A DNA stretch of 64,000 nt from Lapidilactobacillus luobeiensis (GCF_024345205.1 NZ_BROC01000005.1:91858-155857), one strand, 5' to 3'. Counted from the stretch's first letter, positions 8,648 to 17,915 are shown. The notes: a model not told the origin generated them from the letters alone. Made by a program: numbers and translations.

Positions 8648-10138
8648 CTAATCATCTCCTGACGCTGAAAGTTTGATACGAGGATCGACCGCCGTCATCA
8701 ATAAGTCACCAAGCAAGATCGAGAACACAGAAATCGTGGTGAAAATGAAAACTAAGCCGATCACGATCGGGTTGTTATGGGTAATAATTGCATCGGGCAA
8801 CATTTTACCCATCCCAGGCATTGCGAAAATTGTTTCGGTCATGGTCGCGCCGCTGATCAACCCAATAATTGAACCAGGGATCCCTTGAACGATCGGGATC
8901 GAAGCATTCTTGAAGATATGCTTACGGTAGATCTCGCCATCGTTCAAGCCCTTGGCCTTAGCAAACTTAACGTAATCAGAAGATTGTTGATCGATCATAT
9001 AACGCCGGAACCAAATGACCAATCCGGAAACAGACAAACCAGCTAAAACTAAGGTTGGTCCGACCCATGAACTAAAGACTTCCGCCCCTAACGTTGGGAA
9101 GGAATCTGGGACGCCCAGCCAAGTCGTGAAGAGGTAACGGAAAGCATAGATGAAGGCTAAACTTGGTACGGCGATCAAAATAGTCACGATCCCAGTACCG
9201 AGTTTGTCGACCCAACGACCCTTGAACTGGGCCATTAAGATCGCCATCGGGATCGAGATCACGTAGGTGATGATCAAGGCGAAGATCCCCGCTTTAAACG
9301 AAGTCCCGATCATTGAAGGATCACTGAGAACTTGCGCGGTACTCGTGTAGTCATCGCCATAACGCTCATATTCCGTCTTATCTTGCCGATTTTTCGGTTG
9401 ATAAGCCCGCAAATAAACATTATCCGCCGTGTTCCGCTTGCTACCATCAGGGTAAGTGTATTGCGTGATCTCCGCGCGACCCTGTCGTCCGCCAATAACA
9501 GATGAAACCGGCAAACCAGCATAAGTCGGATAAGAGGTCCCTAAATTAAACTTCAGGAAATTTTGGTGGATATAAGGGAAGGAACTATTGAAGTAGATCT
9601 GGTAGCGATATTTAGTTCCTGAACCAACTAGGGCAAACCCAACCAGTTTATCATTAGTGAACTTCAAATAACGCTTCAAATTAGGATTACTCTTGTCATG
9701 GATCGCCCAAGGATTGTCCCATTGGATCAAATTACCATAGAAACGTCCTAAGCGTTCATATAAAGGTAATTCGCGGGTCGCATAATAGGCCTTGCTCTTT
9801 TTGAACTGTTTGATCGTAAACCCATTCTTCTGGGCCCAATCCTTGATTGCCTTCTCATTGGTCGAGTTGACCGCGGCAGTCACCTTAGGACTATCCTTCT
9901 TGACCTGTGCGATCAAGGATTTGGTATCGTGATACTCGATGTAATTCATTTTGGCAAAGGCGTTATTCTCATAATCACTTAACTTATCTGGGTCGGACTT
10001 CAATTTACTGACCATTGGATCACTCTTGAACACGTCCCGTCGGGGGACCATGGAGTAGATCACAATGTACGTCAAGGTCGTTACCAGAAATATACTGAGC
10101 AGTGATCGCAGGATTCGACCCCAAATATACTTCTTCAT
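8648..10138 (-). CDS. oppB: Oligopeptide ABC transporter permease OppB, long form
   Basis: A 496-residue permease. One N-terminal helix (residues about 10-28) is followed by a hydrophilic, presumably extracytoplasmic region to about residue 275, then five helices with the coupling loop DYVKFAKAKGLNDGEIYRKH. Classical OppB is about 310 residues; this long form with a large outer domain is common in lactobacilli and may help dock OppA. AGGAGG precedes the ATG. A hairpin terminator lies between it and oppA upstream. Confidence 0.9.
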   Translation of the reverse strand: MKKYIWGRILRSLLSIFLVTTLTYIVIYSMVPRRDVFKSDPMVSKLKSDPDKLSDYENNAFAKMNYIEYHDTKSLIAQVKKDSPKVTAAVNSTNEKAIKDWAQKNGFTIKQFKKSKAYYATRELPLYERLGRFYGNLIQWDNPWAIHDKSNPNLKRYLKFTNDKLVGFALVGSGTKYRYQIYFNSSFPYIHQNFLKFNLGTSYPTYAGLPVSSVIGGRQGRAEITQYTYPDGSKRNTADNVYLRAYQPKNRQDKTEYERYGDDYTSTAQVLSDPSMIGTSFKAGIFALIITYVISIPMAILMAQFKGRWVDKLGTGIVTILIAVPSLAFIYAFRYLFTTWLGVPDSFPTLGAEVFSSWVGPTLVLAGLSVSGLVIWFRRYMIDQQSSDYVKFAKAKGLNDGEIYRKHIFKNASIPIVQGIPGSIIGLISGATMTETIFAMPGMGKMLPDAIITHNNPIVIGLVFIFTTISVFSILLGDLLMTAVDPRIKLSASGDD

Positions 10139-10182
10139 CTAATAGTTCCTCCTTAATGCTGACCTCATGGTGAGAAAAGCAG

Positions 10183-10211
10183 AAAAAAGGCTAGTATAGG
10201 CTAGCCTTTTT
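10183..10211 (-). terminator. Intra-operon terminator between oppA and oppB
   Basis: The hairpin AAAAAGGCTAG/CTAGCCTTTTT with a 6-nt loop has T-runs on both strands. On the transcribed strand it should be partly read through, giving more oppA than oppBCDF message. This arrangement is common for binding-protein-dependent importers. Confidence 0.8.
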
Positions 10212-10227
10212 CGCCGTTCTCTAAATC

Positions 10228-12207
10228 TTACTCTTTTGCTGCTTCTTTGGCAATCTCGGCACGCTTCTTTTCCCAAGCTTTTTTAGCTTTGTCCATCTGA
10301 GCAATTGTAACTGGTTTTGCTTGTACTTCCATAAACTTGAACTTCAAGTTACCTAACCCGGACCAAGCAAACGCTTGAGTATACGGAACGACCTTAGTAA
10401 CTGATGGTGTCCCACCTAATGACTTCACTGGGATCTGAACGGTACTATCTAACAATTGCGCTTCAGCAGCGGCAAACGCCTTGTAACGCGCGTTCGTATC
10501 ATTAGTGATCGCTTCAGCCTTTTCCAATAAGGTCTGGTAAGTATCTAAACCAACAGCCTTCTTAGCAGCCGCATTTTGATCAGCACCTGCTTCTAAGCCA
10601 AGGGTCGTCAACATTGTCCCATCGACTGGGCTGTAGATATCCAAGTAACTTGATGGGTCATCATAGTCAGGGCTCCAACCAGAAGCGTTACTGATATCAA
10701 AGTCAGCTGCCGCACCAGTCGTTGCTTGGTAAGTTGCTGCCAAGTACTTGTCTTCGCTCAACATTTGAATGTCGATAACAACGTTAGAAGTTCCCAAACT
10801 CTTTTCAACAGAGTCCTTGAATGATTTAGTCTGGTTCAAAGTAGTTGTTGCTTTTTGATCAGCAGGTAAATCTAAGTGGATCGGGAAGGAAACGCCTTGA
10901 GCTTGTAATTCCTTCTTCGCTTTAGCGAATAATTTCTTCGCCCGAGCTGGGTCATAAGTTGCGTCTTGAGCGTCAGCCAAGTTGATCGCGCCCCATGCGC
11001 TACTGTCTAATGCTGCTAAATCAGATTCAACTTGTTTGCCGTAATCTTGACCATCAACAGAAACAAAGGCTGGTGGTGTGACTTCATTACGTAAGGACTT
11101 AGTTGCGCCTTCTTTACCAGTAGACTGAGCGTTATAAGCACCCTTGTCGAAGGCTGCTTGGATCGACTGACGGAAGCTCTTATTCAAAACAGCTTTCTTA
11201 GTGTCAGACTTCAAAGCGTCGGTCTTCTTAGAAGTTGCGCCGTAAGCTTTACGATCCAAGTTGAACGTGAAGTTATAAACAGCGGCATCTTGGTCTTGCC
11301 AAACGATATTGTTCTTAGCATCTTTAACGACCTGGTCATAACCTGCAGAACTTGGGTAGACCCGACTCTTGGTGTAATCGCCCTTCTTAAAGGACTTGTA
11401 CAAGCCATCAGGATTAGAACCATCATTATAAGTCAACTTAACGTCTTTAACGTGGACGTTCTTCTTATCCCAATAGCTCTTGTTAGCCGTATATTCGATC
11501 ACAGACTTCGAAGTGAAGTTAGCTAACGTATAAGCGCCGTTGTAAAGGATCGCGTCAGCCTTTGGTTTACCAAAGTCGCTGCCTTTTTCCTTCAAGAATT
11601 TAGCATTGACTGGGAACATGATCCCATAAGTTAATTTCGAGTTCCAATAAGTTTCTGGTTGGTTCAAAGTATATTGCAACGTATAATCATCAACAGCTTT
11701 TACCCCAACGGTCGAGAAGTCCGTGGTTTTACCATTGACATAATCATCCAAGCCCTTGATACTGCCTTGAACAACATATAATGTTTCAGACTTAGCGGCA
11801 ACGGCATGTTTCAATCCAGTTACCCAGTCCTCAGCTTTAACATTGGCATATTCATTGCCTTCGCTGTCGACCCACTTGACACCCTTGCGAATCTTGTAAG
11901 TATAAGTCAAGCCGTCATCGCTGACTTTCCAAGATGTCGCCAAGTCAGGCTTCAGTTGACCATAACGATCGTTTTCCAACAAGCCATCAATAAAGTTAGA
12001 ATAGTGATCACTATTAGTTTGTCGCATCGAAACCGTGTAATCAAAGTTGTCTGGATCCGTTGCGTAAACATAGTTATACTGGGTCGTGCTAGTTTCTGGA
12101 ATGACGCTGCTGCCACCGTTCGTTGCTGACTTTTTATTGCCACATGCGCCAAGCAGTGCCACACTGATCAAGGCAGCTGCCAATAGCCCCTTCTTCGAAT
12201 TCTTCAT
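10228..12207 (-). CDS. oppA: Oligopeptide-binding lipoprotein OppA
   Basis: A 659-residue family-5 solute-binding protein that captures peptides for OppBCDF at the cell surface. It has a signal peptide with lipobox LLGAC, and SBP_bac_5 features such as DGLTYTYKIRKGVKW and SYWDKKNVHVKDVKLTYN. The C-terminal tail is lysine and glutamate rich. I use the ATG at 12207 (MKNSKK), since GGAGGG sits just upstream and would fall inside the coding region of a longer TTG start. It is the first gene of the opp operon, behind a near-consensus promoter. Confidence 0.94.
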   Translation of the reverse strand: MKNSKKGLLAAALISVALLGACGNKKSATNGGSSVIPETSTTQYNYVYATDPDNFDYTVSMRQTNSDHYSNFIDGLLENDRYGQLKPDLATSWKVSDDGLTYTYKIRKGVKWVDSEGNEYANVKAEDWVTGLKHAVAAKSETLYVVQGSIKGLDDYVNGKTTDFSTVGVKAVDDYTLQYTLNQPETYWNSKLTYGIMFPVNAKFLKEKGSDFGKPKADAILYNGAYTLANFTSKSVIEYTANKSYWDKKNVHVKDVKLTYNDGSNPDGLYKSFKKGDYTKSRVYPSSAGYDQVVKDAKNNIVWQDQDAAVYNFTFNLDRKAYGATSKKTDALKSDTKKAVLNKSFRQSIQAAFDKGAYNAQSTGKEGATKSLRNEVTPPAFVSVDGQDYGKQVESDLAALDSSAWGAINLADAQDATYDPARAKKLFAKAKKELQAQGVSFPIHLDLPADQKATTTLNQTKSFKDSVEKSLGTSNVVIDIQMLSEDKYLAATYQATTGAAADFDISNASGWSPDYDDPSSYLDIYSPVDGTMLTTLGLEAGADQNAAAKKAVGLDTYQTLLEKAEAITNDTNARYKAFAAAEAQLLDSTVQIPVKSLGGTPSVTKVVPYTQAFAWSGLGNLKFKFMEVQAKPVTIAQMDKAKKAWEKKRAEIAKEAAKE

Positions 12208-12275
12208 GTAAAAACCCTCCAAATCTAAATTCCCTCTCAGTCAAACGCTAAAAATTGCTTTCTGAAATTGATAAA

Positions 12276-12331
12276 ATAATACAATTATTAAACTTTAATG
12301 TCAATACCAAAATTCCAATTAATTTGGAATT
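12276..12331 (-). promoter_or_regulatory. opp promoter with adjacent palindrome
   Basis: On the minus strand TTGACA (12299-12304) and TATTAT (12276-12281) are 17 bp apart. Just upstream lies a perfect inverted repeat, AATTCCAA-5-TTGGAATT (12311-12331), a candidate operator. Between the promoter and oppA (12250-12264) CAATTTCAGAAAGCA matches 10 of 15 positions of the CodY box AATTTTCWGAAAATT, which is only suggestive. Confidence 0.75.
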
Positions 12332-12512
12332 CCTGACTAGATACCCACTTAAGGCAGCGCTGCCAACGTTGATGCATCAGTGCTACAGCGCCCAATAAAA
12401 AATATGAGAAATTATTTTATTTTCTGTCATAAATCCATCAAATCTGGCCTTCCTCTGAACTGATGATGAGAGTTAAGCTTGACCCACCCAGATAGACCAA
12501 CCAACTAAAAGT

Positions 12513-12710
12513 TTATTTTTTCGAGCGGAGTTGCTGGATCGCCGCCAAGATCGTCAAAATTATCCCCAAAATGAGAACAACCGCCATTGGTCCGTTGAGA
12601 ACCCCAGTCTTAAAGTAATCCCGCAGTAATAAGTAGCCGCCCGCGACCCAAATCAAAATCGCAATCAGAATCGTTAGTGTGTGGTCGCGACCAGAATCCC
12701 GATTGAACAT
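12513..12710 (-). CDS. Small two-helix membrane protein
   Basis: A 65-residue protein with two hydrophobic segments (about residues 10-28 and 40-58) and a basic C-terminal end (QQLRSKK). A purine-rich GGGGGAG lies upstream of the ATG with rather long spacing. I do not recognise the family. It stands alone between oppA and the divergent oxidoreductase gene. The 180 bp between it and the opp promoter hold a GC-rich palindrome GGCAGCGCTGCC but no gene that I can see. Confidence 0.6.
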   Translation of the reverse strand: MFNRDSGRDHTLTILIAILIWVAGGYLLLRDYFKTGVLNGPMAVVLILGIILTILAAIQQLRSKK

Positions 12711-12880
12711 ACCAACTTTTCTCCCCCTTCTGCGTGAATCTCATGATATTATCATCATACCATTTTTCTGAGGAAAATAGGGGCCTTTTCCCCAGTGATT
12801 CTCTAATTAGGTTTAGAATATACTCGACTGTTAATATTTATACGCTTCTGATCGATTTCATGAGGGAGGTCTCATTAATC

Positions 12881-13891
12881 ATGACAGAAACAACCGTTTA
12901 CAGCTTCACTGACGGCTTCCAATTAGGTAATGGACAATTCAACGCGGAACGGCGTGAATTGCCCACACCGCAAGCCCATGACCTTCTGGTGCAGGTAGCA
13001 GCCACTGCGGTCAATCCGGTGGACACCAAATTGCGCCAAAATTTGACTGGTCCCCAGAATCACGTTTTAGGTTACGACGGCGCGGGCGTGATCCTAGCAA
13101 AAGGCGACCAAGTCGATGATTTTCAGGTTGGTGACCAAGTCTACTACGCTGGCACTACCCAGCGCCAAGGTAGTTATGCCACTGCCCAGTTGATCGACAG
13201 CCGCCTGGTCGCGGCCAAACCGACAAATCTAACGATGACCGCCGCCGCAGCCATGCCCTTGACCACTCTGACCGCCTGGGAATTACTTTTTGAACGGATG
13301 GGCTTTCCCGCCGTCAAAAACGCTAACGCAGGTCGGCATTTGTTGATCATCAACGGCGCAGGCGGCGTCGGTTCGATCATGAGCCAGTTGGCCCATTGGA
13401 GCGGCTTCACCGTCGCGGCCACCGCCAGCCCTAAGCACTTTCCTTGGTTGCAACAACATCAAGTCGACCTGCCCCTGGATTATCATCATAACTTGCCCGC
13501 GCAACTGACGGACGCTGGTTGGCCCCCAGTCGACGCCGTGGCGATCCTCACCGAACCAACCGCCTACTTCGCCTTAGCTGCGGCGGTGATCGCACCCTTG
13601 GGTCACGTGGGCAGCATCGTTGAAGCGACCAATGATCTCCCCCTAGGGTCGTTGAAGGCCAAAAGCGCAAGTTGGCATTGGGAATATATGTTCACTAAGA
13701 CAGACTATCAAATGGAGCTGGCCACCCAGGGTCAGATTTTGGCGCGGGCCGCGCGGTTATTCACTACCGGCGAGTTGCGCAGCAATGTCACCACGGTTTT
13801 GGCCGGGCTGTCCAATGACAATCTGCTGACCGCGCATCGCTTGCTGGAAACTGGCCATACGCAAGGCAAAATCGTTCTGCAGGTTATTTAA
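12881..13891 (+). CDS. Zinc-independent alcohol dehydrogenase / quinone oxidoreductase (MDR)
   Basis: A 336-residue medium-chain dehydrogenase/reductase. It has an N-terminal GroES-like domain (AVNPVDTKLRQN, GYDGAGVI) and a Rossmann domain with the nucleotide motif GAGGVGS (residues about 157-163), as in NADPH:quinone reductase / zinc-type ADH-like enzymes. Structural zinc ligands are not evident. The start at 12881 is supported by GAGGGAGGT upstream; a longer in-frame start lacks such a site. Substrate cannot be deduced. The stop codon is followed almost at once by dispersed element copy 2. Confidence 0.85.
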   Translation: MTETTVYSFTDGFQLGNGQFNAERRELPTPQAHDLLVQVAATAVNPVDTKLRQNLTGPQNHVLGYDGAGVILAKGDQVDDFQVGDQVYYAGTTQRQGSYATAQLIDSRLVAAKPTNLTMTAAAAMPLTTLTAWELLFERMGFPAVKNANAGRHLLIINGAGGVGSIMSQLAHWSGFTVAATASPKHFPWLQQHQVDLPLDYHHNLPAQLTDAGWPPVDAVAILTEPTAYFALAAAVIAPLGHVGSIVEATNDLPLGSLKAKSASWHWEYMFTKTDYQMELATQGQILARAARLFTTGELRSNVTTVLAGLSNDNLLTAHRLLETGHTQGKIVLQVI

Positions 13892-13899
13892 TGCCACCT

Positions 13900-14636
13900 A
13901 AAGTAGATTGGCCGCGGCTTACGCTGCGAAATTCGGGGTGAGCTCGCTGTGGGCGTCACTTTGAGCTTCGCGAAACCCGCGCGAATCTCAAAGCTGAGCC
14001 TTGTCCTAAGTGGCACAGCCACCAAGGACAATTTCACGGCAATCTCACCCCGAATTTCTCCGCTCCAGCCGCTCAACGTTATAACAGCCGGTTGAGCACT
14101 CCCGCCAGCCGGCAAGCTATGGTCAATTGATGGGGAACCACGCGGTTGACGACCGTGGTTAGTAGTCACAAGTTTTACATTGGTGACACCAGTGAGGTCT
14201 GTCTGATGAACCAAGGTAAGTTCTGAATGGATCAGCCGGATCGGTCGATTTCACTCAGGAACCGTTCAGAAAACAAGTAGAGATGTTCAGCCTACGCAAA
14301 ATGTCCCGACCTCCTAATCCGAATCCGTTGGCATTGCCGTACCACCCTAGAAAGGGCAATTGTTTGACCTCAATCTTGCAAAAGCGCTTCGTCAAATCCT
14401 TCACCTGAATTGCAGATACGCTCAATTCTGCCTAGCAACCGCCTCAGGACGTGTGGCTCAGCGGTGAAATTTTTCTTTTTAGCTGCGGAGCAGATACTTA
14501 GAAAAAGGCCTGATTTTGAGACAAGCCGCGGTCTTTGCGGATTGGCTCAAAACAGTGCCCACTGCGTTCCAGCCACGACAAACGTCCTGAGGCGGTTGCG
14601 TCCCCCACCCAAACCCAGCACATCTGCAATCAAGCG
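13900..14636. repeat. Dispersed structured element, copy 2
   Basis: Same order and orientation as copy 1: AAAGTAGATTG at the left, module A (ATTCGGGGTGAG ... CTCACCCCGAAT), a spacer of about 330 bp that clearly resembles copy 1, module B (AACCGCCTCAGGACGT ... ACGTCCTGAGGCGGTT) and the right end CTGCAATCAAGCG. In module A the second hairpin tip is GTGGC-ACA-GCCAC where copy 1 has GCGGC-AGA-GCCGC, a compensatory change. In module B the hairpin is TTTTGAG/CTCAAAA against TTTGAAG/CTTCAAA in copy 1. No coding function is seen. Confidence 0.8.
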
Positions 14637-14649
14637 AAAGCTCAAACGC

Positions 14650-14886
14650 AAAAAGCGCCGTCCCCCGGGCAAGGGAACGGCGCCTATTTAAGACAATTAT
14701 TTTAAGGGGAGGAGGGTATTCGCGCGGGCAAGCGCGAATACGTTAATGATAAAATGAAGAAAATTTGGAAAGGGTTGGTCGCAAGCGGGCAACTTGCTAC
14801 CTAGCGTTTTAGGGTGTGTTCTTGCTGGCGGGCAACCAGCGTGAACACGGTGTAATCTGTAGCGGGCAACTACGATTACATTAAGT
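14650..14886 (-). ncRNA. Candidate RNA: five hairpins sharing the loop UUGCCCG, ending in a terminator
   Basis: Read on the minus strand, hairpins at 14851-14880, 14816-14848, 14777-14801 and 14716-14741 all present UUGCCCG at their tips on different stems. The last, 14657-14686 (stem GCGCCGT/ACGGCGC), has the same loop and a following T-run, so it is an intrinsic terminator. Upstream on the same strand is a 17-codon ORF (14938-14991) behind AGAGGTGAT, followed by an 11-codon ORF overlapping at TGATG; both may be chance. A possible promoter -10 (TATAGT) lies near 15,025. Strand and transcript are inferred from the T-run. Confidence 0.5.
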
Positions 14887-15127
14887 TTTAGAATTTGGAT
14901 TTTTATCTAGATCGTGGTGGTGCAGCTGCTTCTTGCATCAGTGTTGGTCGGAAGTGCGGCCAGTGGATGCGGAGCAGGTTTTGTTTGTCATGGGCATCAC
15001 CTCTTGCTTTCTATGTTGATAACTATACCCAACTTTTGCGAAGAATCTCTAATGGAATTAAGCGACTTGCGCGAATAAAAATTGAAGAAAAAATGATGAT
15101 CGACCCTAAGTGTGAAGAAAATATAAA

Positions 15128-15180
15128 GCCGGCGCTCCCCCAACCTTCAGCAAAACGCTGAGGGATCAAGGAACGCCGGC
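15128..15180 (-). terminator. GC-rich hairpin, probable terminator of the ldhD-like unit
   Basis: The outer stem GCCGGCG/CGCCGGC encloses a second hairpin CTTCAGC/GCTGAG. The minus strand continues with TTTATATTTTC, so it could end leftward transcripts coming from 15.5 kb. Confidence 0.55.
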
Positions 15181-15224
15181 TCTATTTAAAATGTACTCAC
15201 CACAACTGAATTCTACGCTTAGCC

Positions 15225-15310
15225 ACACAAAAATTCTGGAGGCATAAACCCACCTCCAAAATCCTGGCTAGGTTAATGCTCAAAGTCAACCCGTAGTGTT
15301 CCGCACTCTG
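15225..15310 (-). repeat. Inverted fragment of the 1-350 repeat family
   Basis: Read on the minus strand it contains GAGTGCGGAACAC, GGGTTGACTTTGAGCATTAA and CCTAGCCAGG, matching the unit junction near 232-275. These are followed by a hairpin GGAGG/CCTCC whose loop differs from the left-edge copies. Confidence 0.65.
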
Positions 15311-15324
15311 ACGTTGGTGGGCTG

Positions 15325-15500
15325 TTTACTCGTTGGCGGAAGGTCGGGCTGGGGGTGAGTCAGCCGCGATATTATTCTTGGCGGCTCTGCCGCCTAGAAT
15401 AAGGCCGAGTTTTGAGATTTTCGGTGCACTTCCGAAAAGCTCAAAATCGTGCCCGCAGCGTTCCACCACCCCCAGCCCGACCTGGAGCCCCACTACACTT
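15325..15500. repeat. Diverged module B-type structured repeat
   Basis: A perfect 17-bp outer stem (15341-15357 with 15467-15483, AGGTCGGGCTGGGGGTG) encloses hairpins TTATTCT-GGCGGC/GCCGCC-AGAATAA and GATTTTGAG/CTCAAAATC. This is the architecture of module B in the dispersed element, but the stems are almost entirely different in sequence. Together with the entries on either side it fills the gene-free stretch 13.9-15.5 kb. Confidence 0.65.
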
Positions 15501-15531
15501 GCCTGCCACCAACGCCCCTGAGCGGCCGCGC

Positions 15532-16533
15532 TTATTTTGCGTGCAATAAGTTCTTGCTGGTGCCCGTGGTCAAAACTTCGTTGAAATTGTCATAACTGAT
15601 GTTGATCATGTCAGTCAAGGCTTCTTTGGTGTAAGAACCGATATGTGGCGTCAAGATCACCCGTGGATACAAATCGATCAAAGCGGCCAAGTCGGCGTTT
15701 TTGATGGGTTGATCTTGGAGATTTTTACCTAAATAATCCTTCTCATCGTCGATCACGTCGGCGGCGAAACCGCCTAACTTGCCGGCTTGCAGGGCCGCCA
15801 CGATGTCAGCCACATTAGTGACTTCCGCCCGCGCGGTATTGACCAAGATCGCGGTCGGCTTCATCAATTTCAATAAATCGGCGTTGATGAAACGATCGTT
15901 TTCGCCCTTGATGTAAGGAACGTGTAGCGAGACGATGTCAGCCTGCGCCAGTAAGTCAGCCTGTTCAACGAAGGTCACGACTTCTTTGGCTTCATCAGAT
16001 TGATAAATGTCATAGCCTAGAACTTTGGCGCCCAGCGCTTGATACGAGCGCGCTTCAGCGATCCCGATATGACCAGTGCCAATGATCCCCACGGTCAAAT
16101 TACGGATCTCAGAGCTGAATTCTTCAGGCAAAACGCGGAAGTCTTTGGCCTGCGAATGATAAGCCGCGAAAGCCACGTGCCGTTGCAAGGTCAAGCCTAA
16201 CGTCAACGCCAAATCAGCGACGGCGTTGGGTGAGTAAGAAGGGACCCGGGCCACTAATTGGCCATTGGCGTCAGCCGCCGCTAAGTCGATATGGTTGAAC
16301 CCGACGGTGCGGGTGAAGACGTACTTGATACCCCAGTCTTTCATTTTAGCCAGATTGGTCGCGTCGGCCACACAATTAGCCCGCAACAGCACGGCATCGG
16401 CGCCTTTCGCTGTGTCGATGTTGTCGTGATTCAAGTATTCCGGCAATAATTTCAAGTCATAGTTGTAGCGATTCAATTTTTCGAAAAATGGGACTTCGTT
16501 TTCGCGAACGCCATAAGCAACGATTTTAAACAT
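15532..16533 (-). CDS. D-2-hydroxyacid dehydrogenase (D-lactate/D-hydroxyisocaproate type)
   Basis: A 333-residue NAD-dependent enzyme that reduces 2-oxoacids to D-2-hydroxyacids. It has the Rossmann motif GTGHIG (residues about 150-155) and the catalytic set: Arg in VNTARAEV, a Glu/Asp pair in the DVIDDEKDY region, and His in TPHIGSYTKEAL. Length and motifs fit the D-LDH/D-HicDH/VanH group. It lies 69 bp downstream of an AEC carrier on the same strand, suggesting a 2-hydroxyacid or organic-acid role. AGGAGGATTTTC precedes the ATG. Which 2-oxoacid is used cannot be read from sequence. Confidence 0.88.
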   Translation of the reverse strand: MFKIVAYGVRENEVPFFEKLNRYNYDLKLLPEYLNHDNIDTAKGADAVLLRANCVADATNLAKMKDWGIKYVFTRTVGFNHIDLAAADANGQLVARVPSYSPNAVADLALTLGLTLQRHVAFAAYHSQAKDFRVLPEEFSSEIRNLTVGIIGTGHIGIAEARSYQALGAKVLGYDIYQSDEAKEVVTFVEQADLLAQADIVSLHVPYIKGENDRFINADLLKLMKPTAILVNTARAEVTNVADIVAALQAGKLGGFAADVIDDEKDYLGKNLQDQPIKNADLAALIDLYPRVILTPHIGSYTKEALTDMINISYDNFNEVLTTGTSKNLLHAK

Positions 16534-16602
16534 GAAAATCCTCCTTCAGCTAATCAAAATCAAGTTCAGATGCAGTCGCGCTGGTCGCGACTTGAGCCAT
16601 CT

Positions 16603-17661
16603 CTAGAATAGACCTGTCGCGTTGATAATGGAAATGATCACAATCCAGATCGGCATCATCACCACCGCGCCGATCGTTGACAGCAACGAGGCGTTGGAGG
16701 CCATGATCGCTTCTCGATCGAAGCCAATCGCGTAAGATGACGCGACTGCGGCTGTTGGGGTGGCCATCATGATCAAGATCGTCGCCAAAGCAACTTGGTC
16801 AACAGGTAAGATATGCGTCACGGTCAGGATCAGCAACAAAGCCAAGTTGATCGCCGGCACAACAATAACTTTCATAGCTGTGTAGTACCAAGAAGTTTTG
16901 TCGGAAGCCGCGTCCTTGAAAGTAATCTCGCCCAAAGTCGACCCGATCGCTAACCAAGCTAACGGTGACGCCAAACCTGCCAAGTAAGTCAATGGCTTAT
17001 ACAGCCACAGCGCTGTTTGGTCGATCCGGTAGAAGGCAACTTGGCTCATTTTCTGTGTGGCCACATTCATGGCGCTGACTTGTGGCATGTAAGGTTGCAA
17101 GATCCACAGGAACAAGCCTAAGAAGGTCGCGATGACGATTGGATTGAGGAACATCTTCTTAATGTTCTTCTTATCCATTTCCAAGCCAGACATCTTGATA
17201 TACGCGTACGAATATAAGAAGATCCGGTAACCAATGTTGAAGATCGACGCGTACATCGCGCCTTTAACGCCATAGATCGCCGAAACGATCGGGATCCCGA
17301 AGAACGTGGTCGAACCGAATGTCGTCAAGACACTGAGCACATCGCCCTTTTCTTTTGGATAGCGCAGATACATTAACTTAGTCACGAAAATCAAAACGAT
17401 ATAAACAACGATCCCGAAGATCAACACGTTGATGCCCTGACGTAACGTTTTCTGATCGATCGGTGCCATAAATGAGTTGAAGGCCAACGCTGGCAGTGAC
17501 ACTGACAACACGACCTTGGTCAAAACTTTCCCAAATTGGGCTGTGAAAATATTACGTTTTCTCAGAATAAAGCCCAACAAAATAATGAAGATCGTCGACG
17601 TGATGGCGCTGATGATGCTCATGTTGGTGAAAGTTTCAGCTAAAACTTTGCCAAAATCCAT
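16603..17661 (-). CDS. AEC-family transporter (malate/auxin efflux carrier type)
   Basis: A 352-residue membrane protein with about ten hydrophobic segments in two bundles, typical of the Mem_trans/AEC family, which in lactic acid bacteria includes malate and citrate carriers (MleP-like). Conserved-looking parts are SVSLPALAFNSF, TTFFGIPIV and MMATPTAAVASSYA. GGGAGG lies upstream of the ATG. It is the first gene of a leftward pair with the D-hydroxyacid dehydrogenase, so transport of the acid substrate or product is a reasonable inference. Confidence 0.85.
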   Translation of the reverse strand: MDFGKVLAETFTNMSIISAITSTIFIILLGFILRKRNIFTAQFGKVLTKVVLSVSLPALAFNSFMAPIDQKTLRQGINVLIFGIVVYIVLIFVTKLMYLRYPKEKGDVLSVLTTFGSTTFFGIPIVSAIYGVKGAMYASIFNIGYRIFLYSYAYIKMSGLEMDKKNIKKMFLNPIVIATFLGLFLWILQPYMPQVSAMNVATQKMSQVAFYRIDQTALWLYKPLTYLAGLASPLAWLAIGSTLGEITFKDAASDKTSWYYTAMKVIVVPAINLALLLILTVTHILPVDQVALATILIMMATPTAAVASSYAIGFDREAIMASNASLLSTIGAVVMMPIWIVIISIINATGLF

Positions 17662-17784
17662 AATTCATAATCCTCCCAAAGATAATCATTTCTTTTGTAC
17701 CACGAGTCATTATTCCACATCCAATCCCATTCAGCAACTATCTGAAACTGCGAAAAATACAGTTTTTTGTGAATAATCACTTTT

Positions 17785-17816
17785 TAAAAAATCGCACAAT
17801 TAACTGATTGTGCGAT
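17785..17816 (-). terminator. Terminator of the alpha/beta hydrolase gene
   Basis: ATCGCACAAT/ATTGTGCGAT (17791-17816) is followed on the minus strand by TTTTTTAAAAA. Confidence 0.85.
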
Positions 17817-17915
17817 TAGTTCAGTAATTATTAAAATAAGGCGATCAGTCACGGGCTTTCGCGGTCAACTTTGCGCACAAAAGACGAACGATCTGTGGTC
17901 AGAGCAAAATTGGCA

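Noticed and set aside
14895..15161. 88-codon plus-strand ORF
   Set aside because: Starts with TTG without a ribosome-binding site, low protein character, overlaps structured repeats.
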